Source of the DNA: Symsagittifera roscoffensis
Taxonomy: Eukaryota > Xenacoelomorpha > Acoela > Convolutidae
Reading direction: 5' to 3'
Length of the DNA stretch: 64,000 nucleotides
Assembly (NCBI RefSeq): GCF_963678635.1
Contig: NC_087064.1
Location: 6,360,411 to 6,424,410, forward strand
Each line of letters opens with the position of its first letter. Positions within the stretch are counted from its first letter, which is position 1. The notes below the pieces were generated by a model, which did not search any database, was not told the origin of the DNA, and was given only the letters and a program-made list of their open reading frames with translations. Below are positions 1 to 9,180 of this stretch, one piece after another. Both the position numbers and the translations under genes were made by a program.

Positions 1-636
1 CGTGAAAATCCCTTTAACTCTACAAACCAAACATCACGACTACCATATTGGACAACACATTCATTCACACAAGGTGAACCAAATTTAATCAATGATCCAA
101 TAGATATTTCTACGGACACGACAACATCCTCATCACTACCAGAAACATTATCACTACCATCAACACCATCAATCAGTCAGATTTCACCACCGCCTTTTAA
201 CTTAAATTTCCCAAATAACCTCGACGCTAGATATCGAGAACAATCATCAACAAATATTCCTTTAAGACTAGACTGGAATACATTCATAGCACCTCCACCA
301 TTATTTGGACAACACCCTGAAAGTAACCGACTCCACAACTGGGCACTAAATAGACTACAATATAGACAAGACATTCACGAAGACATTCGTGATCATAACA
401 TCCAAATACTCCAACAAAATAGTCTACAATTAAAATTCGAAATCACGGTTAAATTAAACAACATTACTCAACATCCCTATCCATTAAACCCACCAAATAT
501 AACAGCTCAATCCCTACCACCACCATTTATAACAACTGAAGTGATATACAAATACGACAGATATTCCAAAAAGACAATTGGTTACATCACATTTTATAAC
601 CCATACTCAGGATTGTCATACACATGTATATTCTGA
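1..636 (+). CDS. C-terminal part of an upstream retroelement ORF (partial)
   Basis: The frame is open from the window's first base to a TGA at 634-636, giving about 211 codons with no start in view. Roughly the first 75 residues are rich in Ser, Thr and Pro and look disordered; the rest is Asn/Gln/Tyr/Pro-rich and better structured, ending in an aromatic stretch. It overlaps the start of the envelope-like ORF by 13 bases, in another frame, as overlapping ORFs do in compact retroelements. By position it should be the end of a polymerase polyprotein or an extra ORF upstream of the envelope. No catalytic motif is visible and I do not recognise it. Codon composition matches the two ORFs downstream. 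Confidence 0.55.
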   Translation, partial: RENPFNSTNQTSRLPYWTTHSFTQGEPNLINDPIDISTDTTTSSSLPETLSLPSTPSISQISPPPFNLNFPNNLDARYREQSSTNIPLRLDWNTFIAPPPLFGQHPESNRLHNWALNRLQYRQDIHEDIRDHNIQILQQNSLQLKFEITVKLNNITQHPYPLNPPNITAQSLPPPFITTEVIYKYDRYSKKTIGYITFYNPYSGLSYTCIF

Positions 637-1931
637 AAATTTTAATTTTTCTCCAACTCCTTTTTCTAATAACCTCAAATGAAAACATAAACCCTTCCCC
701 CCGCACAGGACCCCAAGATTTATTAGTAACACATTACGATTGTGAAGAAAACGAACAAAAAACATTACACAAATATGCAATAAATCAAGTATCACAATGC
801 GAAACAGAACCACAAGCCATAGAAACAACAAATGTAATAGCGACACTTTATTCAAAAGCACGAGCAACAACAGTTATAGGATATAAATTCACAGCAACAT
901 TTTCTGAAAAGAAAGTACATTGTTCACAAGTCTCAAATGGAAATAAAAACCGACTTGACCACGAATCATTCTACCAGAGTAATATCGAACGACTTTTACA
1001 TCTCAATCCCGAAGATTGTAAAAACGAGTTACTAAGACTCAATATCACAAGAAATAAAAACACAGATAGAAAATTAGTATATTTCCAAGTTTTTTCAGAT
1101 TCTGTACATCAAGCAGAACTTGAAAGATATCAAGGACATATAAAACTAGATGAAAAATACCCATACAACGGCGCACACGGAAGATTAACTTATGACATAC
1201 ACGATAAACACTGGATACCGCACATTGGTATAAATAACCCATCAAACTGCAAAGCAGACACAAAAAATAAAGGATATCAAGAAATCATGTTTTTCGATTG
1301 GAAAATACAACTCGAAAAAATACAACTCACACGCGATTTATCTGACAACACCATGATCTATCAAGGAATTAGATTACCTTGTAAAAACGATCACGGCTAT
1401 TGTGACCCTACAACACGAACACAAGCAACAATTGTTTGGTTCCCCGAAGACACATGTACAACATTTCAAGTAGCAAAAATACATGCTCGTATGATAAAAT
1501 TTCACGAAAAATATTTTATACAATCAATTCCATATGAACAAGTCCATCCATCACGAAGACAAAGTTCAAATTTTAGAAACATACAAAATATAGAAAATAA
1601 ATTGACACGTTTTCAAATATATCAAGAAACAGAACTTGCATGTAAATACAGAAATCCACTCCACAAAACACAATACTCCGAGATATTAGTCGAATACGAA
1701 AAAGGATTCGACATGACGACTGGAAAAGTAAAAATCGACCCATACGCCACAAGTCATCCCATAAACGAAGGAACATCATATATATCAGTTGACTTTCAAA
1801 AAAGTATTAGTCAACCTGGTGGACATCTAAAGCCCCATAACACTAGAAGCACACGTTTACAAGAACTATCACTAATGAATAGTACATATTTCGGTAACAT
1901 CCACTATGATATTCACCTAGATATGAAATAA
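624..1931 (+). CDS. Envelope-like glycoprotein, N-terminal part
   Basis: 435 codons. Residues 1-18 form a clean signal peptide with a hydrophobic core and a polar boundary near residue 19. The ectodomain-like remainder has about ten cysteines spread through it and N-glycosylation sequons, for example near the end (Asn-Ser-Thr). The frame stops at TAA 1929-1931, and a TAG follows in the same frame at 1965-1967. After that the frame is open again to 3356, so this looks like the surface part of a single envelope interrupted by two stops. The envelope assignment rests on signal peptide, cysteines, sequons, the downstream membrane segments and position in the element. The fusion-protein class cannot be decided by eye. 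The ATG overlaps the preceding ORF by 13 bases, so a spliced subgenomic RNA is likely needed for expression. Confidence 0.55.
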   Translation: MYILKILIFLQLLFLITSNENINPSPRTGPQDLLVTHYDCEENEQKTLHKYAINQVSQCETEPQAIETTNVIATLYSKARATTVIGYKFTATFSEKKVHCSQVSNGNKNRLDHESFYQSNIERLLHLNPEDCKNELLRLNITRNKNTDRKLVYFQVFSDSVHQAELERYQGHIKLDEKYPYNGAHGRLTYDIHDKHWIPHIGINNPSNCKADTKNKGYQEIMFFDWKIQLEKIQLTRDLSDNTMIYQGIRLPCKNDHGYCDPTTRTQATIVWFPEDTCTTFQVAKIHARMIKFHEKYFIQSIPYEQVHPSRRQSSNFRNIQNIENKLTRFQIYQETELACKYRNPLHKTQYSEILVEYEKGFDMTTGKVKIDPYATSHPINEGTSYISVDFQKSISQPGGHLKPHNTRSTRLQELSLMNSTYFGNIHYDIHLDMK

Positions 1932-1967
1932 GACTACACAATTAGCCGAATTTTTCAAGAAATGTAG

Positions 1968-3356
1968 CTCTCTGAATTAGAAACACTTCACCAGCTATGC
2001 GAATTAGAAAGGACACAAATCCTACAATCACTTGCACTAGCAGTATTAAAAATACCCTACGCAGGATATTTACTATCAGGAAATAGATCAAATTTTCTAG
2101 ACTATGAAGGAAACATTTTTTGGTTTTATACCTGTACCAAAAAAGTATCACCACTATATGTTTTTGAAGATAAACGATGCTATAAAAGAATCCCTATCTT
2201 TTATAAGAATAAAGTACATTTCGTTGACACGCTTTCAAGACGAACCTATTTTTGGGATACCGCAGTCCCATGTGGATCAGAAAATAGCCACAATGTAGTT
2301 CAACTGAACCCTGATGAAGATAAATATTACCTTCTTACCCCATATCCCACATTAATGCAATCACTCAAAAAAATTTCACCTGAAAGCATCAGAGCTATTG
2401 CTCGAAACCCAAATATTGACCTACAATCAATTGGAATATATTCAAAATCCGATATCCAACATCACATTAGAACACAACAATTCCAAGAATTACTAACACA
2501 AATGGACACTATACAAAGACAGTCAATTGACCAAAACTTACGCAAACTTGCCGAAACCGCAGGATTTGCAGATATTTATACACAAGACTATAGCGGATAT
2601 TTTAAAGACATTAAAGACTATATATATCTAAACGGTGAAAAATATAGACCACAAGATATTTCACCTATAAATATTTTTAGCTTTGTTACACTAAAAAATG
2701 AAATTCTCGATTTTCTAGGATGGCCCTACTACATCTTAGAAAAATTAACTATTTTATACGCAATGTTTAACTTTATAGGATTTCTTTTTTCGCTTTTAAA
2801 AGGAATCTATAATTCATGCGCTATACACACACAAGTAAATAGACAAGCAAGTGTAGCACGCATACTATTTGCAGGATTTTTTGGAATTTTTTCATCATCA
2901 ATAAACAAAATTCTTTTAGACGCACAAATAAAAGAATACAACACAAAAATAGCAACAAGACAGAACACATACGACGAAGAACATAACAATGTAGACATAA
3001 CGCCTACAGCACCACAGTTACCACCCCTACCACATAACCATCCACTATCACTAGTCCCACGAAATTTTCGAAATTTAACAATAACACATAATCCAAATTT
3101 TAGACCAACCATATCACAAAGTCCCATTCAACATATAATGACACACCATCCACTAGATGAAAATACATATGAACAAATTATAGAACAATCCCATACCACC
3201 GCTTTTCAGCCTCAAAATAAAAATTTTTTTTTAGCCCACGATGAGCCGACAACTTGGATCCCTACACCGCTCAAATTCCCACCCGACCAACCTCAACACT
3301 CCAATTACAATAATTCCACTTTTTGCTTTCCCACCACCCGATTTCCCAACCAATAA
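1968..3356 (+). pseudogene. Envelope-like glycoprotein, C-terminal part, beyond the in-frame stops
   Basis: Same reading frame as the ORF at 624, open from just after the TAG at 1965-1967 to a stop at 3354-3356. The first internal ATG is at 2355. The segment before that ATG reads like a cysteine-containing ectodomain. After 2355 there is a helix-rich stretch, then a hydrophobic membrane segment at about residues 130-150 counted from that ATG, a second hydrophobic patch near 169-182, and a Pro/Asn/His-rich tail. That layout fits the stalk, membrane anchor and cytoplasmic tail of an envelope protein. With two stops upstream this copy is probably dead unless they are read through or removed by splicing. 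The last 116 bases overlap the next ORF in another frame. Confidence 0.5.
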
Positions 3357-5049
3357 TGTAACATCAGGCATGAATTCAGACACTAATTCACATATCTCAG
3401 TTTTATACTCCATCTCACAACTCAATAACCCAGATATTGAAACCCCCGACGAATTTGCAGACTCTGAACCATCTCCATCCAATAATTTTCAAACCAACTC
3501 CTCAGTTTTTTCAAAACCCCCTTTTCAACCAATCCCGCCAAATAACCCACTCCCATCGATTTCTACACCCTCTTATGCTTCACAAGTCACCCCAACCTAC
3601 TCTTCATTTCATTCAGACCGATCATCCAATTCTCCAGATACTCCCCAAATCTCCCAGGAACTAGATAATTTTATCACCCTACAACAACAACCCTTCCACC
3701 TTGAACATTCCACTATAAATCAGATTTCATCCACAAAAGAATCATCAAACCCACCTACCCCTACACCCTCTTCAGCTTATACCGCATCATTAGCACCATC
3801 CTCCACATCCACCGAATCATCAAATAGCACTAATAGAGCTTATCGCACTTTTAAAAGAAAATTTCCGAACCATCCATTTCCAACAAAACCAGGAACAGCC
3901 CGTGAATATATTAATAATCCAAATCACACTAACACGAAAGATTTTTTAGCCATCACCCTACCTTCATTTCCACAGTATACTTTAAACACCCCTAACGACA
4001 CTAACAACACACGCAGTTTTGTAGATGAACACGTTTTAATGCCTACACTTCAATGGACATCATATTATCATTTTACTAACCCCCTTTTCCTACCTTTATC
4101 TAATACTCACATCGATATAGAAAGAAATAAAGATATGCTATATCGACTCACCACACCATTATCACATAGACAATTTACTTATATAGGATATAAAAAGTCA
4201 CTAAAAACATACACTGCACCCCGAGCTAACGAATACACGCTAGAATATTACGATCACAACATCATCCGAACTAACCAAGACCAATTTTTAGATGATGACC
4301 GTTTCGCTAACCCACAAATCACAGAAAAATTTTTCATCAAAACACCATATGTATTTACACTCAATATATTTGATCGCAAATTCGATCACATCATTTCTGA
4401 AGCACTAACCGACACACAAGCTTACGAAAGTTTTAAAGAAAAATTTCAATTATTTTCACTAACCTTTCATTTCCTTGCACCACATGAAAGAGATTTGCAC
4501 TGCTCACACGACATTATGTTACGCACTAAACAAACCCACACATATACATATTATCGCTTCATACAAAATCACTTTGATCTACACACTCCATCAAGACAAC
4601 CACACCACCGTTTTCAATTTATTAACTCTAAGTACACTTCACCATTTTTTCTTAACTTCACATATTGCATCAAAGATACTAACCTTCACGGTATTCTTCG
4701 CAATTATGATCCCATAACCCAAATGTATATTTTTTGTCCCATCACAAAGACCTTCAACGCAGAAGAATCCAGACCCTTCCTTATCCCACATGAATTTGTT
4801 CAACCTATAGAAATCCCCATATTAGAATTCATCCACAACACTAAATATAACCACAAATTATATAATCTCATCCAAACCACACCTTATGATTTTGCAGTTG
4901 GCACTGAAGAACTAAAAACCATTAAAGCACTTCAATTGCTTTGGCCACTGCTTCAAACTAAAAACATCATTCGCATACTAGCAAAGTTACTAACAAATTC
5001 CGACATAATCCACGACATCTTCCCCCACGGTTTTTTCCACGACGACTAA
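3241..5049 (+). CDS. 602-aa ORF of unknown function downstream of the envelope
   Basis: An intact ORF that begins inside the end of the envelope frame (116-base overlap) and ends at TAA 5047-5049. Residues 1 to about 200 are dominated by Ser, Thr, Pro and Asn and are surely disordered. From about 201 the protein becomes aromatic- and charge-rich with regular hydrophobic spacing, suggesting one or two folded domains. There is no signal peptide, zinc-binding cysteine set, polymerase or protease motif that I can see. An intact 1.8-kb ORF 3' of an envelope suggests an accessory protein specific to this element family. It stays open while the envelope is broken, so it may be under separate constraint. 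A perfect splice donor follows directly. Its codon bias equals that of the other ORFs here. Confidence 0.6.
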   Translation: MSRQLGSLHRSNSHPTNLNTPITIIPLFAFPPPDFPTNNVTSGMNSDTNSHISVLYSISQLNNPDIETPDEFADSEPSPSNNFQTNSSVFSKPPFQPIPPNNPLPSISTPSYASQVTPTYSSFHSDRSSNSPDTPQISQELDNFITLQQQPFHLEHSTINQISSTKESSNPPTPTPSSAYTASLAPSSTSTESSNSTNRAYRTFKRKFPNHPFPTKPGTAREYINNPNHTNTKDFLAITLPSFPQYTLNTPNDTNNTRSFVDEHVLMPTLQWTSYYHFTNPLFLPLSNTHIDIERNKDMLYRLTTPLSHRQFTYIGYKKSLKTYTAPRANEYTLEYYDHNIIRTNQDQFLDDDRFANPQITEKFFIKTPYVFTLNIFDRKFDHIISEALTDTQAYESFKEKFQLFSLTFHFLAPHERDLHCSHDIMLRTKQTHTYTYYRFIQNHFDLHTPSRQPHHRFQFINSKYTSPFFLNFTYCIKDTNLHGILRNYDPITQMYIFCPITKTFNAEESRPFLIPHEFVQPIEIPILEFIHNTKYNHKLYNLIQTTPYDFAVGTEELKTIKALQLLWPLLQTKNIIRILAKLLTNSDIIHDIFPHGFFHDD

Positions 5050-5052
5050 CAG

Positions 5053-5129
5053 GTAAGTATAAATTCTCATATTCTTAACTAATAAATTAAAATAAAACAC
5101 TAACCATTCTTTATCCATGTTTTATTTAG
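5053..5129 (+). other. Candidate short intron just after the 602-aa ORF
   Basis: AG|GTAAGTAT starts at 5053, four bases after the stop codon, and matches the 5' splice consensus fully. A branch-like TTAACTAAT lies around 5074. A T-rich run ending in TTTAG at 5129 is a plausible 3' site, with a second TAG at 5137. The intron would be about 77 bp. This rests on signals only; a transcript is needed to prove it. Confidence 0.35.
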
Positions 5130-6621
5130 ATTTTTAGTCTTCATCTCACGATCATCTGCAAAATACACAAAAGAAAAATAAAAAATAGAAAACTTCTTCA
5201 AGTTTTCCAAAACTTTAATAATCTTATGCACCAGCTAAATTAAATAAAGTTCATACCAATGTAGTAATTTAATTTATAAATTATTTCCCTAAAAGCAGTA
5301 ATTCTAATAATAATGAAAATTTGTAACTTAATTTTTCCCCAAAACTAGAAGTAAAATTGAAATTCTATGTAGTAAATTGATAAGACGAAAATGCAGTACT
5401 AACCTTTTGATATTTCCATTCACTCAACAAAAATTCTATCCAAACTCGCACAGCTCGCCCACGAAGAATTGTTTAAATAATGAATTTCAGTTTCAAGCTT
5501 TCACACTCAACAACTCTAACACACGATAACAAGTTTCAAACTTTCCTTTAACCCGGTTGGAAAGGAATTATATACTAAAAAAAACTAACCAACGCAGCTT
5601 ACTAAACACCACAACACATAGAATAACAGCATGACTAAGAAAAGGAAACCAACGGTACCCAAACCGGATTAACCCAGTTTAAAACTGGATAATTTATTCT
5701 TTTGAAGACTATTATAAAGTCTAAGAAAGAAATAATAAAACACAAAAAAGTCGAAAGACAAACCCATACCAAAAACAATTTGATTTTTGAAAAAAGGACA
5801 CAAGCAACGAAACATAAGAAAAACCACAATAAACCCAACATAAAACGTTATCACACAACAGGACCCCTCACAGAAACCGCACGAAATCATACTCCCACTC
5901 CTGGCCTAACCCACCAGAGAGGACGTCCTGAGCATGCTCTATAGCCAGCCTAACCCACCGCGCTACATCCACGCTTTGTGACCACACTTCTATTTTTAAT
6001 AAGAGGTACTCAAGGGTGAGTAACTCTTCAAAATAACCGAACTAAAACAAAAAGCTTTTGTGAAAACAACTAACCAAAATCATAATTAAAACACCAAACT
6101 AATAAAAATTTTATAAAATGTAAATTATACCTTGCAGTATATAGATCAGCATACAACACCAAAGACGAACATCCAAAGACAAAAAGACCCCACTACACTC
6201 GAAAAAGAATGGCCAACCACAATCAATATGCCGTCCACAATCACAACTCAAAGGATTTAGAGTACGACTTGACTTCGCAGAAAAGGACTTCATTGAACTA
6301 GACCAATGACCACCTCGATGTTCAAGTATACGTACAGATCCGAGTAACCAGGCATCCCCTCCACGCACAATCTCCACGCCATTCCCAGACAAGGTCAACC
6401 CAAAAGAAGTTCTCTACATGGAACAGAAAAACCTGACATAGCCAACCATTCTGAAATCAGATTTGAGTTTGTTGCGAAAACCCAGTCGTTGTCATGAGAA
6501 GACACAGCAAGAGAACCCAGAAGAATTATGATGTTCTCCAAAAACCAACGTCCATCATCCATCCTTTGAATTGCAGAAAGACTATTCTAAAAAACTCTGT
6601 AAAACCCGGATGGGTGGAACC
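5130..6621 (+). other. Non-coding 3' region of the retroelement
   Basis: No convincing protein frame. It contains a Lys/Thr-rich open stretch at 5702-5944 that looks compositional. A second donor-acceptor pair is present: AAGG|GTGAGTAAC at 6016 and CTTGCAG ending at 6137, giving a 122-bp candidate intron. After 6137 about 40 codons are open before a TAG. The plus strand remains G-poor. A small hairpin of the type CCAGTTT-A-AAACTGG lies near 5673-5689. Confidence 0.35.
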
Positions 6622-7024
6622 TGATCTAAACTACATTTTATGATTGGATAAATTAGATATTTTACCATTGTAAAGTATTTAATATTAACCAATCATGATC
6701 CATCTAACTAACAACCCACTTATTTGTAAGTGCTGAAATTACTTGTAATTTCAGCACCAGAGAGATTTGAATTTAACTTAGAAATTAGTTGACTCTCCAA
6801 GCGAACTTCAGCAGCCGCAATAAACCAGTATACCCTAGATCTATTGAGCCTAGCAGAGACTAGTGAAACAACCTGAGACTAGATAGTATAAGAGTAAGAT
6901 TAGGATCGGTATTAGACTAAGAAGTTGCACGAATCTATCCGGCCGAAAATAAGATAGCGTGACGAGCAGACGGTGTACCCTATCCGAAATTACTCTATGA
7001 GTTAACCACCTCGGTTATAACTCA
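6622..7024 (+). repeat. Candidate 3' LTR or U3-R-U5-like segment
   Basis: The segment starts TG (6622), right after the purine-richer stretch GGATGGGTGGAA, and ends CA (7023-7024). It contains AATAAA at 6822 and a TATA-like TATAAGAG near 6887. Those features fit an LTR, but no second copy exists in the window to prove it and the ends are guesses. Confidence 0.25.
6730..6757. repeat. Perfect 28-bp inverted repeat
   Basis: GTGCTGAAATTAC (6730-6742) and its exact reverse complement GTAATTTCAGCAC (6745-6757) are separated by only TT. It can form a cruciform in DNA or a tight hairpin in RNA, and it lies inside the candidate LTR. Confidence 0.8.
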
Positions 7025-7159
7025 AGAGGGAGTCTTTTCTTCACACGTCGAGCATTTGAACTTCAACTTTACGTCTTCAATGGGCATCGTGCATACATCA
7101 CAGTTTGAAACGGAGTTGTCGCTACTCGATTCGAGTTGAGCATCTGAGACGGTATCCAT
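7022..7159 (-). pseudogene. Truncated B-box zinc-finger protein, first coding exon
   Basis: The ATG at 7159 opens 45 codons ending in TGA at 7022-7024. It is preceded by a splice-acceptor-like AATTTCAG a few bases upstream, exactly as in the B-box gene at 10027-11255. The peptide has Cys-x2-Cys-x12-Cys-x2-Cys spacing with an E-D-V/L-K segment between the pairs, matching residues 31-50 of that gene. It is therefore a paralogue cut off after the first half of B-box 1. The break coincides with the beginning of the retroelement block, so the rest may have been lost or displaced when the element inserted. An alternative is a short exon using GTGTGAAG as a donor. Homology confidence is good; function is doubtful. 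Confidence 0.6.
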
Positions 7160-7689
7160 AATATGCACAGCAACCTTACTTTGAACCTGAAATTAAATAT
7201 TGAACTATACTATACGAAGAAAGTAAAGATCATTCAAAAACACCATAATAGAATCACAAAACAGAAACTAAAACACAAGCATGTTTTACCTCTGCACCAG
7301 ATGCGCCGGATGGTTGATTGGATTTGAAATGTAAGTACCAAGCGGTAACAAAGCCGAAAATACGTGAGCAGAAAAACCCTTCATGCCAAAAAAAAAATCA
7401 AAAAATTCCTAATTTATAAAAATGTCAATTTCCTTTTCCCTCAGAGCACACACACGCGCACAAAAACTTTTTCGGCCGTACCGACACCGCAATAAGTAGC
7501 CACCAAGTCCATATTAATTAAGCCGAAAAATTATGAAGAAAAAATCAAGAAAAAAAGGGAATTTTGAATCGAGCTGGTAAAATTACAACCACTATGATAA
7601 GCAAAATTCGATTCATCCGGATTTTGAAAATGCTAAAAGCAACTGCAGTGAAAAGTGTTTCCAGCTAAAACGAAGGATTCTTAGAGGTG

Positions 7690-7900
7690 GCAACTAAGCC
7701 GACAAATAATAGGCCGAAAATTTTTTGATCCGGGATATTTAATGTTTAAAAAAAAACTGGTCCTGGTCAGATTCGAAACCAGGAACTTTGCCATCCCACG
7801 CGTATTCGTTACCACCAGGCTAAGTGTGCAAGATGCACTACAAAATTTGAATTCAATATGAATCAAGGTACATCAGGAGTACAATGAGTCCTGTGGACAA
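7690..7900 (-). repeat. tRNA-derived SINE-like unit (copy 1)
   Basis: Read on the minus strand, 7822-7760 carries an A-box-like GCCTGGTGGTAACG and a B-box-like GGTTTCGAATCTGACC, the internal Pol III promoter of a tRNA. Flanks on both sides (CAGACAAATAAT...GGCCGAAAA and TTTGAATTCA...ATGA) are shared with 29690-29950, so the repeat is longer than a tRNA. Confidence 0.55.
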
Positions 7901-8379
7901 AGTTGTTTACAGGAGAAAAAAGTCTAGTACCCGATTGTAATACCCTTGCTTATCGCAGGGGTAAAATACATAAAGAAAAAAACTAAGTACATCGAAACTT
8001 TCGTATGTCTCGATTGAAAACAATAGAATTAGAGACCCAGCTAAAGCTGTTGTTTCTATACTAAAGTAAGTGAGAAAAAATGAGATAATCAATTTTACCA
8101 AGGAGATAACTTTTCTCTTAAAAAAATAGACAGCCGCCGCTTTTGCAGAAACAATTACCGCAACTCTTTCAATTAAACTTTTCGCCTCAGATTTGATTGT
8201 GTAAAATTTATAAAATGCAATAAATACCTTCAAAACGGTCAAAAGACTTTCCAAAATCCGGAAAATTTTTCTGCTAAAAGCAGTTTGCGGCCGCTCAAGC
8301 AACGAATATTCCCACAACTGGATTTTTTGATTTAACAAAACCCGAGAACTGGCTCAGTAGTTTTCGGTGAAAACAAAAA

Positions 8380-9180
8380 GTTTCCAAAAAAACTGTCAAA
8401 GTTTCGAAAATTTGACTTGTTTGAAAACCATTTTTTTCTTGTTCAGGAAACTGGGCATAGCCAATTATAATTAAATTAGATTGTTGCGATCAAATATATG
8501 ATTACAGATTTGGCACGATAGCTAGCAAGAAAAGTCCAAAAAAATGGCCAACCAATCGAAAATTTGACATTTCCGAGAATCACAGCTCTTTGAAAAAACG
8601 GTAAAAAAAAACGGTCAAAAAACTAAAAAACGGTCAAAAAATCAAAATTTAGAGGGCCATAACTTTCGGTGTCAGAAAAATTTGGGCGTACTCGCAGAAG
8701 AAAATGAGCTTTCCGCAACCTGTTCTTTGAACTGAAGACAAAATATCAGATATGGCAGTGTAGCTTTCGACAATATTCAGAAACTTTATAAAACGGTCAA
8801 CAAATCAGAAAATTGACTTTTCCGAGGGAGATAACTTCTTGTGAAAAAAACTTTGTGAGTGGCCGCTAATGCAGTGAAGCTTATCACTACCCGTTATCGC
8901 AATTGAACCCACAATATCAGATTTGAGAGGTTTGTTTTCACGAAAAACCAAAAAGATTCACAAAACGGTCAAAAATCAAAAGTTTGACTATTCCGAGAGA
9001 CAAAATTTAATGTGTTAAGGAAATATGGCAATGCCGCTTACACAGGGAGCTTTTCAAAACCTTTCTATTCATTGAAACCAAAAACTCAAATTTTGAGAGG
9101 TGTAGTTTTGGAGAAAACGAAAAAAATCATAAATATGATCAAATAATCTCCAACAGCTTTTTTTCGAAAGCTGTAGACAG
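8380..9180. repeat. Diverged tandem repeat, period about 163-172 bp
   Basis: The marker AAAACGGTCAA followed by an AATTTGAC/CCGAG block recurs at about 8631, 8794 and 8966, with degenerate units before and after (near 8550 and 9137). Each unit contains a 'gagggagataactt' phrase, a 'gccgct' phrase and 'atcagatttgagaggt'. A single related unit lies at 29440-29560. Confidence 0.6.

Larger units (their letters stand above)
1..7021 (+). mobile_element. 3' part of an envelope-bearing LTR-type retroelement (or related endogenous virus)
   Basis: Three plus-strand frames overlap end to end: 1-636, then 624-3356 with two breaks, then 3241-5049. The middle one has a signal peptide, many cysteines, sequons and C-terminal hydrophobic segments, as a retroelement envelope does. 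All three share the same unusual composition, very poor in G on the plus strand and rich in A and C, and the bias fades near 6.9 kb. Gag, protease, reverse transcriptase, integrase and the 5' LTR are not in the window, so assignment to a gypsy-like or BEL/Pao-like lineage is inference. The 3' boundary is set loosely where a host-like B-box frame begins at 7022. A DNA-virus-like element is a less likely alternative. Confidence 0.6.

Noticed and set aside
6111..6398. 95-codon minus-strand frame with several Cys
   Set aside because: It lies opposite the retroelement's 3' region; the G-poor plus strand gives artificial open frames on the complement, and there is no motif.
7907..8338. 143-codon minus-strand open frame
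   Set aside because: Phe/Ile/Ser-rich composition typical of AT-rich non-coding DNA and no recognisable domain. Its right end approaches the diverged tandem array.
8380..9180. CRISPR-like array
   Set aside because: Units are 163-172 bp and diverged, with no short exact repeats and unique spacers, and the genome is eukaryotic.
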